Assembly: GCA_945873145.1 (NCBI GenBank)
Contig: CAMCBZ010000006.1
Coordinates: 38,850-102,849 of the forward strand
Source: an uncultured Prevotella sp.
GTDB taxonomy: Bacteria > Bacteroidota > Bacteroidia > Bacteroidales > Bacteroidaceae
Length of the DNA: 64,000 nt
Direction: 5' to 3'
This document shows positions 1-7,397 of the stretch, in pieces. Numbering within the stretch: the stretch's first letter is position 1; every line of letters begins with the position of its first letter. Under the pieces are notes generated by a model. It was given only the letters and a program-made list of their open reading frames with translations, was not told the DNA's origin and made no database searches. A program made the translations under genes and the position numbers.

Positions 1-653
1 TTCTGAGCCTTGGCAACGCCACTGGGATCGTAGGTCACGCTCTGCACGTTGGCACCATCCTTCAAGTCGAAGGTGATGGAACTCTTCATGAAGTTGCCCG
101 ACTCATCCTCGTGGTTGGCAGCGGGATCCCAGTTGCTCGTGAAGTTGTTCCACTCAGCATTGGTGGCCGAGGGGTCGCCATAGGATATCTCGCCCGAGCA
201 GAGCCCATAGTTTCCGTTGTCGGGAATCCACGTCTTGCTCTGTCCGACACCACCGGTGAGCATGGTGTAGAGTTCGTTGTTGACAAAGTCGGCACAGAAC
301 TCATCGACGGTGAAGTGAGCAGTGTCGCCGTAGACATAGCCGCCGCGTGTGTTCACACCGAAGAGCACGTCGTAGGTGCCGGGAAACGGAATCTTCAGCG
401 TGACCTCTTTCTCCTGAGACCGGCCTTGCGGCCCAATCCAGTTGACCTGATAGCGGTCGGCCATCAGACTCTTCAAATACACGATGTTGGGGTTCTGGTC
501 GTCGTGGGTGATGGTATAGGCCTGTCCTTCGACGAGATCAGCCGGCGTGACATCCTTGTCGCCGAGGTCGTAGTCATCGGGCGAGCACGCTGCCATGCCG
601 AAGAGCATGAGAGCCGCCCCTGCTAAGGCATAGATATAATGATTGATTTTCAT
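1..653 (-). CDS. Surface glycan-binding-type lipoprotein, 3' part cut by window edge
   Basis: The frame is open from an ATG at 653 down to base 1, giving about 217 residues with no stop, so the C-terminal part lies outside the window. The N-terminus is a lipoprotein signal: a hydrophobic stretch ends in FGMAAC, with Cys23 as the lipidated residue. Residues 35-110 read like a PKD/Ig-like spacer, followed by a beta-rich region (KTWIPDNGNYG). It lies 64 bp after the SusD-like gene on the same strand, the usual place for an outer-membrane surface glycan-binding protein of a polysaccharide utilisation locus. The lipoprotein and its locus membership are clear; glycan binding is inferred from position only, and the substrate is unknown. 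Confidence 0.8.
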   Translation of the reverse strand, partial: MKINHYIYALAGAALMLFGMAACSPDDYDLGDKDVTPADLVEGQAYTITHDDQNPNIVYLKSLMADRYQVNWIGPQGRSQEKEVTLKIPFPGTYDVLFGVNTRGGYVYGDTAHFTVDEFCADFVNNELYTMLTGGVGQSKTWIPDNGNYGLCSGEISYGDPSATNAEWNNFTSNWDPAANHEDESGNFMKSSITFDLKDGANVQSVTYDPSGVAKAQ

Positions 654-717
654 AAAGCGTTTTCTGTTTAGTCCATTCTTTGTTTATGGTGAAAGGAAAA
701 TGGTTGCTGCCCAAGGA

Positions 718-2439
718 TTACCATCCGGCATTCTGTTTGAGCAGGTTGTTGGAGCGTTGGATCTGCGTGAGCGGAATCTGGCAGAAGCCTCGTTTGCTCT
801 TGATGTTCTCGGCCTTGATGGTCACCGTCTCTTCCCTGCCGCCGGAGATGACTCTCTCTCCACTGGCGGCAATGGTGTTGGCTGCCACGTCGATGCCCTG
901 GCGGAGCAGATCCCAGTAGCGGATGCCCTCACCGACGAACTCGAGCTTGCGCTCTCTGAGGATATTGCTCTCCGTGGCAGGCAACTCGCGGTAGCCGTTG
1001 CTGAGCGTGCCGTCGCTCTGCGTGAAGGCACGTTTGCGCACCTCATTGAAATAGGTTTGAGCCTTCGGCGAGCCGAGTTCTGCAGCCATCAGCAACACGT
1101 CGGCGTAGCGCATGAGCACGTAGTCCTGGGGCTGGGAGATCTGGAAGTCTCCCGCCATGAGGCCCTGATAGTAGTGTGTCATCGACCAGGAGCCGTCAGT
1201 GCCCTTGGTCCACTTAGATCGTGGCGTGTATTTCTTAATGGCAAAGCCCGTGTACTCGCGCTGGTCAGAGGCCACCTTTTTCCAGGCATCGAGCTGCGTG
1301 ATGCCTTCCTGGGCCATGTTGATGATGGAAGCACTCTGCCGGCTGTCGCCGGTGGCGAAGTCGTTCCATGTGGCTGTGGTCACCGTGGCGCCGCCCCAGC
1401 CTTGGCCGTAGGGCACACAGATCGTGCCGCCGGTACGCATGCCAAACATCACGATGGAGCGGTTGCCGGCATTGTTGCCGTTGTAGTCACCGGTATAGTT
1501 GAACTTCATGCTCAGCACCGTCTCGCTGTTGCCGTCGCCGGCATAGGTCGAGTCGTTGGTCCAGTTGCCGGCAGCGTCCTGCACCCAGTTGTCGCTGGCA
1601 GCGGGCCAGAGGTTCTTGAACTGCGGCACGAGGCTGTACTCGCCGCTCCCGATGACATCCTCCAAACCGGCCAAAGCCTTAGAGGCAGTCAGTCCGCCGG
1701 GCATCTCCTTGCGCTCGTTGTTGTTGTAAACGCCGTCGTAGAAGAGATAGACACGGGCGAGCATGGCCTCAGCAGCGTACTTGGTGATGCGGCCGTCGTT
1801 GGCTGCTGCCTGACTCTTGGGGTAAGCGTTGGCCGGGATATTGTCGGCCGCGTAGGTCAGATCGTTGACGATGAGCGCATAGACGCTGTCGGGATCGGCC
1901 TGAGGAACGTTCTCGTCGGTAGGCGTGGTGAGCAAGGGGATGTGCTCGAACATGCGTACCATATCGAAATAGCACAGTGCGCGGATGGCACGTGTCTCGC
2001 CGAGGATACGGCCCTTGACGGCATCGGAACTCCACTGCGTGCCCTCGGTCTTGAGCAGCAGTTCATTGCAGTTGTAGATAGCCTTGTAGTAGTCTTCCCA
2101 CAAATCGTTGTAGATGTTGGTCTGAGAGGCGTCCTGGCTGATGTCGAAACGGTCTACGACCTGGGAATTGCGGGCGTCGTTGGCACCCGTACCGCCGAAG
2201 CATTCGTCGCTCATATACTCTGCTGCCATCTGGAAGGTGAAGGTCGGACCGAGTGACACGGTGCCCTGCCAGCCGTCGTAGCAACCGATGAGGGCGCGGT
2301 CGGCGTCGCTCTGGTTCTTATAGTAGTTACCCGTCGACGTCTCTGTCTTCGACGAGACATCGAGGAAATCATTGCCGCAGGAGGTCAAGCCCAAGGAGAG
2401 CAGTGCCGTGGCGGCGATGGTGAATATCTTGGTTTTCAT
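718..2439 (-). CDS. SusD/RagB-family outer-membrane lipoprotein
   Basis: This 573-residue protein has a lipoprotein signal (SLGLTSC, Cys21) and then the TPR-rich SusD fold. The family signature near the C-terminus is visible: REL-like ILRERKLEFVGEGIRYWDLLRQG, in pieces ILRERKLEF and RYWDLLRQG, and a terminal LLKQNAGW. SusD proteins form the hinged lid on a SusC transporter and hold the oligosaccharide during import across the outer membrane. It starts 21 bp after the SusC-like gene, so the two are surely cotranscribed. Length is normal for the family. The glycan is not identifiable from the sequence. Confidence 0.95.
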   Translation of the reverse strand: MKTKIFTIAATALLSLGLTSCGNDFLDVSSKTETSTGNYYKNQSDADRALIGCYDGWQGTVSLGPTFTFQMAAEYMSDECFGGTGANDARNSQVVDRFDISQDASQTNIYNDLWEDYYKAIYNCNELLLKTEGTQWSSDAVKGRILGETRAIRALCYFDMVRMFEHIPLLTTPTDENVPQADPDSVYALIVNDLTYAADNIPANAYPKSQAAANDGRITKYAAEAMLARVYLFYDGVYNNNERKEMPGGLTASKALAGLEDVIGSGEYSLVPQFKNLWPAASDNWVQDAAGNWTNDSTYAGDGNSETVLSMKFNYTGDYNGNNAGNRSIVMFGMRTGGTICVPYGQGWGGATVTTATWNDFATGDSRQSASIINMAQEGITQLDAWKKVASDQREYTGFAIKKYTPRSKWTKGTDGSWSMTHYYQGLMAGDFQISQPQDYVLMRYADVLLMAAELGSPKAQTYFNEVRKRAFTQSDGTLSNGYRELPATESNILRERKLEFVGEGIRYWDLLRQGIDVAANTIAASGERVISGGREETVTIKAENIKSKRGFCQIPLTQIQRSNNLLKQNAGW

Positions 2440-2460
2440 TGTCTTCTGAGATTAAAGGTA

Positions 2461-5400
2461 TTAGAACTTGAGATTGATGCCGACCAGACAGGTGCGTGGC
2501 CGTGGGTAGTAGCCCAGATCCACACCGCTGACCCATCCGTCCATACCGTAGCCCACCTCGGAATCCATGCCGTTGTAGTGCGTGAAGGTGAAGGCATTCT
2601 GCACCTGGAAATAGAGGCGCGCCTGCGAGATGTAAGGCGTATGGATGAGCTTGGCAAAGTCGTAGCCCAGCGTGATGTTGCTGATGCGGAGGAACTTGCC
2701 GTCGTGGATGAAGAGATCAGAGAACTGGTAGTTGATGTTGGTGTTGGTCACGCGTGGGATCTTGTTGCTCGTGCCCTCACCGGTCCAGCGGTCGAGGATC
2801 TCTGTCGTGTAGTTGGCCGTGGTGGCACCCACGTTGCGATAGCTCTGCACGATCTTGTTGCCGGTCTCGCCATTGGCGGTCACGGAGAAGTCAAAACCTT
2901 TGTAGTCGAAGCCCAGCGAGAAGCCGAAGGTGAAGTCCGGCATGCCGTTGCCGAGGTTGACCTTATCGGCATCGTTGATCTTGCCGTCGTGGTTGACATC
3001 ATAGTATTTCACGTCGCCGGGCTTGGGATCAGCCTGCAGCACACCATTGCCGTTGGCGATCCAGTCTTTGATCTCCTGCTCGTTTTGGAAGAGTCCGGCT
3101 GTCTTGTAGCCCCAGAAATAGCCGATGGGCTCGCCGTTGCTGGCGCGATAGAACTCCGAAGAGTTGTCGTAGAGCTGATTGGTCTGTCCGTGGATGATGC
3201 CGTCCTCGTTGGGGATGTTGCCGACCTTGTTGTGGTTGTAGGCACCATTGACGTTGACGAAGTAGTTGAAGTCGCGGCCGATGCGGTCGTTCCAACCGAG
3301 GCCTACCTCCACACCGATGTTTTTCACGTCGCCACCATTAATATATGGTGCACCGGTACCTGCCGTAGCGAGGATAGGCGGCTGCACGAGCCAGTCCTTC
3401 GTGGTCTTGTAGTACCAGTCGAAGTTGACGTTGAGCTTACCGAGCACACGGGCGTCGAAACCGAAGTCGGTCTGCTCTGAGGTTTCCCAAGTGATGTTTT
3501 CGTTGGCCAGACGCGTCACGCGTGCGCCCCACTGGTCGGCTGCTGAACCCTTCGTCGTACCGAAGTTGTAGTAGACATTGTTGAAAGATACAGGTGCGGT
3601 GTACATGTAGTTACCGATGTTTTGGTTACCTACCTGACCCCAACTGCCGCGCAGTTTGAAGTAGTCAACGACTTTTGCTAAGGGCTTCCAGAACTTTTCG
3701 TTGCTCATCACCCAGCCTGCGCTCACCGAGGGGAACCAGCCGAAGCGGTGACCACGGGCAAAGCGGCTGGAACCATCACAGCGCAGTGTGGCCGTGGCCA
3801 TGTAAGTCTCTTTGTAGTTCCACGACAGACGGCCGAAGTAGCTCACCATGCGCTCTTCGTCCCAAGGCGAGCCGCTGGCGCTGAGTCCTTCCTCCTGCGA
3901 CTTAGCGGTGCCGTTGCTCACCCAGGCATAAGGCCAGGTGTCGAAGCCCTCACGCAAGGAACCGTTGGCGGCATAGAGGCTGCTGCCATTGGTGCGGTAG
4001 GCCTCGGTGCCGAGCATCGCGTCGAAGAAATGCTTGCCGAGCGTCCAGTTGTAGGTCAGCGTGTTGGTCCAGGTGATACCGAAACCGTCGCTCTTGCTCT
4101 GGCTGGCCGACGTGCGCGTGTCGTTGTAGCTGTAGACCGAGAAGTGATAGAGCGGGTTGAAACCACGGTAGTCATTGGAGTCGTACTTCACGCCGAGCGT
4201 CGTGCGGAACTTCAGATTCTTGATGAACTGGAACTCTGCGAAGACATTGCCCGTAAAGGTGGCGTTCTGCGACTTGTTGATGTTGCTGACCATCATCACG
4301 CCGTAAGGGTTGCCGTCGGCATTGTACCACGGGCTGTTGGTGGTGTCGTTGTAAGGACTGCCATACACACCGTTGTCGCTGTAGACCGGAGCCAGGGGCG
4401 ATGTGCCGAAGGCCGAGCGCAGCGAGTTGTTGTACTGGTTGCCGACGTTGAGTCCGCGCTTCTTATAATAGATGAAGGAAACCTGCTCGCCGACCTTCAG
4501 GAATTTGTCGATGACATTGTATTCTGAGTTGACACGGAAGTTGTAGCGGCCGTAGTAAGAGACATCCTTACCGCCGACGATACCTTCCTGGTTCATGTAT
4601 CCCAGGCTCATGGCGTAGTTGCCACGACCACTGCCGCCCGTGATGCCGAGGGTATAGCTCTCGGTTCCGGCGTTGTCCTTGAACATCTGGTCGACCCAGT
4701 CTGTGTCGTAGATCTGACCGGTTGTCGGGTCTGTGATGCCCCACGTGGTGATGTTGCCGTCAGCGTCTTTCTGCGTGTAGTAGCTCTTCCAGTCGTAAGC
4801 CTGTCCGCCGGAGTTGATATTCTGCTCGTCCATGATGGTCATGTACTGCTGAGCGTTGAGCATCTTCACCTTGTGGATCGGCTTCTGCCAACCTTTGTAA
4901 GCGTCGAAGCTGACCACCGCGCGGCCGTTCTTGCCGCTCTTCGTGGTGACGAGCACCACGCCGTTGGCCGACTGTGAACCGTAGATGGCGGCGGAGGCAG
5001 CGTCCTTCAGCACGTCGATGCTCTCGATGTCGGCAGGATTGAGCGTAGCGATGTCGCCACGGATGCCGTCTATAATATAAAGAGGAGAGGAGGAACCGGT
5101 GGTGCCGATGCCTCGGATGTTGACCCTGAGTCCCTCACCGGGCTGTCCCGACTGCGAGATGATGGTCATACCCGGCGTCTGTCCTTGCAGAGCCTGCAGA
5201 GGATTGGTGGTGTTGAGCTTGGCCACATCGTCGCCCTTGACTTGAAGGGTGGCGCCGGTGACGAGCTTTTTCTTCTGTACACCGTAGCCGATGACCACGA
5301 CATCGTTGAGCGAGTTGGCCTCTTCGGCAAGCTGAATGGTGAGGTTGTTGCCTGTCACCTTCACTTTTTGCTGCACAAAACCAATGTAGGAGACGAGAAG

Positions 5401-5631
5401 CATCTGGCCGTCATTGGCCTCCAAGGAGAAGTGTCCGTCGAGATCCGTCACAGTACCTGACTGCGCGCCGATGACCTTTACCGTCGCTCCCGTGAGCGGC
5501 TCGCCATCAGTGGCCGACTTGACCGTGCCTTTCACAATCTTGGCGTAGAGGGCTGAGCCTTGCAATACGCCGATCGCCGGAAACAGCAAACATGCTATTA
5601 GGGCAATTTTGCATAAGATAGATTTACGCAT
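2461..5631 (-). CDS. SusC/RagA-family TonB-dependent outer-membrane transporter
   Basis: This 1056-residue protein has a signal peptide, then a carboxypeptidase-regulatory-like domain (about residues 32-105, with the TVTDLDGHFSL motif), a plug domain (VVVIGYGVQKKKLVTGA, then PLYIIDGIRGD and ASAAIYGSQSANGVVLVTTK) and a long C-terminal beta-barrel ending in LVGINLKF. It imports glycan fragments using energy from TonB-ExbBD, with the SusD-like neighbour as its lid. It is the first gene of the 1-5.6 kb locus. No regulator gene, glycoside hydrolase or second SusC lies next to it inside the window, so the substrate stays open. Confidence 0.95.
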   Translation of the reverse strand: MRKSILCKIALIACLLFPAIGVLQGSALYAKIVKGTVKSATDGEPLTGATVKVIGAQSGTVTDLDGHFSLEANDGQMLLVSYIGFVQQKVKVTGNNLTIQLAEEANSLNDVVVIGYGVQKKKLVTGATLQVKGDDVAKLNTTNPLQALQGQTPGMTIISQSGQPGEGLRVNIRGIGTTGSSSPLYIIDGIRGDIATLNPADIESIDVLKDAASAAIYGSQSANGVVLVTTKSGKNGRAVVSFDAYKGWQKPIHKVKMLNAQQYMTIMDEQNINSGGQAYDWKSYYTQKDADGNITTWGITDPTTGQIYDTDWVDQMFKDNAGTESYTLGITGGSGRGNYAMSLGYMNQEGIVGGKDVSYYGRYNFRVNSEYNVIDKFLKVGEQVSFIYYKKRGLNVGNQYNNSLRSAFGTSPLAPVYSDNGVYGSPYNDTTNSPWYNADGNPYGVMMVSNINKSQNATFTGNVFAEFQFIKNLKFRTTLGVKYDSNDYRGFNPLYHFSVYSYNDTRTSASQSKSDGFGITWTNTLTYNWTLGKHFFDAMLGTEAYRTNGSSLYAANGSLREGFDTWPYAWVSNGTAKSQEEGLSASGSPWDEERMVSYFGRLSWNYKETYMATATLRCDGSSRFARGHRFGWFPSVSAGWVMSNEKFWKPLAKVVDYFKLRGSWGQVGNQNIGNYMYTAPVSFNNVYYNFGTTKGSAADQWGARVTRLANENITWETSEQTDFGFDARVLGKLNVNFDWYYKTTKDWLVQPPILATAGTGAPYINGGDVKNIGVEVGLGWNDRIGRDFNYFVNVNGAYNHNKVGNIPNEDGIIHGQTNQLYDNSSEFYRASNGEPIGYFWGYKTAGLFQNEQEIKDWIANGNGVLQADPKPGDVKYYDVNHDGKINDADKVNLGNGMPDFTFGFSLGFDYKGFDFSVTANGETGNKIVQSYRNVGATTANYTTEILDRWTGEGTSNKIPRVTNTNINYQFSDLFIHDGKFLRISNITLGYDFAKLIHTPYISQARLYFQVQNAFTFTHYNGMDSEVGYGMDGWVSGVDLGYYPRPRTCLVGINLKF

Positions 5632-5709
5632 GGTTGGTTTAGTTTTAAATGTATAATAATTGATGTAGGTATGACTACCTGGTGTCGAACGTTATTAGGA
5701 ATGACACTG

Positions 5710-5776
5710 CAAAATTAACTTTTTCCCAACGAAACAGCCCGCAACCATGTTACAGAAAAGGTACACAAATGTTACA
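5710..5776 (-). promoter_or_regulatory. Promoter of the first SusC/SusD locus with two TGTAACA motifs
   Basis: On the minus strand a -7 box TAATTTTG (5710-5717) fits the Bacteroidetes TAnnTTTG consensus, with transcription expected to start near 5703. No good -33 TTTG box sits 19-21 bp upstream, which suggests activator dependence. Upstream lie two direct copies of TGTAACA (plus-strand TGTTACA at 5748-5754 and 5770-5776), spaced 22 bp start to start. The same heptamer occurs at the second SusC promoter at 41.5 kb. The box is seen in the sequence; the activator site is inference. Confidence 0.55.
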
Positions 5777-5888
5777 TATTTGGCATTTCCAGGCCCGCGA
5801 AAGTGCTGATATGATGCAAGAATAGCATAAATGCGGGGTCGCCACCAATATTTTCGCGCTTGCATTTCACGGTATCAGCAGAAAAGCG

Positions 5889-5896
5889 TAACTTTG
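5889..5896 (+). promoter_or_regulatory. Probable -7 promoter box for the HAD phosphatase gene
   Basis: TAACTTTG at 5889-5896 matches TAnnTTTG and lies 62 bp before the ATG at 5959. The -33 position has only a weak TTTC at 5865-5868, 20 bp upstream. Confidence 0.5.
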
Positions 5897-5958
5897 CTAA
5901 CTGAGAGAATAGAACAGGCGGAACGACAGATTTCGCCATAACACATATTTATACGCAC

Positions 5959-6768
5959 ATGGATTACAAGATGATCGTGCTCGATCTCGACGGCACGCTG
6001 ACAAATAGTAAGAAAGAGATGACGCCCCGCACACGCGACGCACTGCTGAAAGCTGAACAGCAGGGCGTACGCATCGTACTCGCATCGGGACGACCCACTT
6101 ACGGCATCACGGCACTCGCTGAGGAACTCGACCTGAAGACTTACCGGGGATTTATCCTTGCCTTCAACGGCGGACGCATCACTGACTGCGCTACGGGCAA
6201 GGTGGTCTTTGACCAACCCTTGAACCCTGAGGCCGTCCCTCCACTCTACGAAGCGGTCAAGAAACACGGCATGGAGATGCTCACCTACCAGGATGAGAAG
6301 ATCGCGGCAACGAAGAAGGCCAACAAATATGTCCTCCACGAGGCGTTTATCAACAAGATGCCGGTGGAGGAATACGCCGACTTCATCCATCAGATCCGCT
6401 ACCCAATCAACAAATGTCTGGTCGTTGGCGACCCAACTCCGCTGCATGAGCTTGAACTGCAACTGGCCGGGACGTTCAAAGGCGTGATGGATGTCTACCG
6501 CTCAGCCGGTTTCTTCCTGGAGTGCGTGCCGCCCGGCATCGACAAGGCGCATTCGCTGGAGCGCCTCTTTGAGCTGACCGGCATCCGCCGCGAGGAGGTC
6601 ATCGCCTGCGGTGACGGCTACAACGACCAGAGCATGATACGCTTCGCGGGACTCGGCGTGGCCATGGCCAATGCGCCCAAAGACATCCAGGACACGGCCG
6701 ACTACATCACCTACAGCAACGAGGAGGACGGTGTGGCGCACGTGGTCGAGAAGTTTATCCTGAAATAA
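5959..6768 (+). CDS. Cof-type HAD-superfamily phosphatase
   Basis: This is a 269-residue haloacid dehalogenase hydrolase of the IIB (Cof/YidA) group. Motif I is D9-L-D11-G-T with the nucleophilic Asp9; a Ser-Gly pair (VLASGRP) follows near residue 45 as motif II; a Lys (INKCLVVGD) lies in the expected motif III area; motif IV is GDGYND (Asp219, Asp223), which binds magnesium. The cap domain lies between motifs II and III. Such enzymes dephosphorylate sugar phosphates or cofactors such as FMN or PLP in the cytoplasm; the substrate cannot be read from sequence. It has its own promoter and stands alone between divergent SusC and the downstream repeat region. Confidence 0.92.
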   Translation: MDYKMIVLDLDGTLTNSKKEMTPRTRDALLKAEQQGVRIVLASGRPTYGITALAEELDLKTYRGFILAFNGGRITDCATGKVVFDQPLNPEAVPPLYEAVKKHGMEMLTYQDEKIAATKKANKYVLHEAFINKMPVEEYADFIHQIRYPINKCLVVGDPTPLHELELQLAGTFKGVMDVYRSAGFFLECVPPGIDKAHSLERLFELTGIRREEVIACGDGYNDQSMIRFAGLGVAMANAPKDIQDTADYITYSNEEDGVAHVVEKFILK

Positions 6769-6780
6769 CTTTGTTGGGAT

Positions 6781-7130
6781 AACTGACATTTTTCGGCCCT
6801 TTTCCTGGCGTTCTTTTGCACGAAGGTGTCCCTTGCGCCGATTTTTGCGAATTTCAGCGATTTTTCATAAGTCACTGATTGATAAGTACATACAAGCTCA
6901 CCCTTGCTTTGTTGCGTTCAAAAGCGCCCTTTCGGCATAAGAAAAACGCTGAAAGTAGGTCTCAGAAAGGCTTTCTGATGTGCTCATCTTCGGTTTCTGA
7001 CTGTGTCATCACGGCGTGATGACAAGCTCAGAAACGGTTTCTGATACTATCAGAAACCGTTTCTGACAACATCATCTCAGAATTCTCTCTCAAAGTGCCT
7101 TTTTTGTTTCTCTAGAATGAAAGTTCGCGG
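6781..7130. repeat. Dispersed intergenic repeat, copy A, with paired palindromes
   Basis: This non-coding element of about 350 bp has a second copy in inverted orientation at 43014-43385. The left end (6781-6839) matches the other copy at about 51 of 59 bases, and the right end (CTCTAGAATGAAAGTTCGCG) is nearly identical. The core holds the 17-bp palindromes TCAGAAACGGTTTCTGA at 7028-7044 and TCAGAAACCGTTTCTGA at 7050-7066, starting exactly 22 bp apart, and a variant TCAGAAAGGCTTTCTGA at 6962-6978. A CATCACGGCGTGATG dyad lies at 7007-7021. No reading frame is supported. It starts 13 bp after the HAD gene. Its function is unknown: mobile non-autonomous element, binding-site array or RNA gene are all possible. 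Confidence 0.8.
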
Positions 7131-7284
7131 TGAACTACTTTTGTAAGGTTCTTTGCAACTAACCGACGGGCTTTGCTTACCCTACACCTTATTATATATA
7201 TAGCATGCTGTCAATAAGGCTGCTTTATTGTTCGCTTTTACCTACGCTTGAAAATAATTGGTCAAACAATGTAAAAATACTGAT

Positions 7285-7332
7285 TTTTAAGCGCTTAAAA
7301 GTTGCAACCTATTGCTTTTTTCCCTATATTTG
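7285..7332 (+). promoter_or_regulatory. hppA promoter with a 16-bp palindrome next to the -33 box
   Basis: GTTG (7301-7304), a 20-bp spacer and TATATTTG (7325-7332) form a Bacteroidetes-type promoter, placing the start of transcription near 7340. A perfect 16-bp palindrome TTTTAAGCGCTTAAAA (7285-7300) abuts the -33 box, centred near -47, a fitting place for a regulator site. The promoter lies inside the upstream open part of the hppA frame and so argues for the start at 7398. Confidence 0.6.
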
Positions 7333-7397
7333 CCACTGTAAACGGACGCGTTGAGAACCGCGTCGCCTCGTGTCTAACCATTCAATCGTCTTGCCTT

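Noticed and set aside
643..2256. 537-residue open frame antisense to the SusD-like gene
   Set aside because: Composition is Val/Ala/His/Gly-rich with no fold, and the opposite strand has a full SusD protein. It is a GC-driven shadow.
6781..7130. Riboswitch or leader of hppA
   Set aside because: The hppA promoter lies at 7301-7332, downstream of the element, and the second copy precedes no pyrophosphatase gene.
7302..7397. Longer start of hppA
   Set aside because: It overlaps the hppA promoter, and the extra residues lack similarity to the usual N-terminus.
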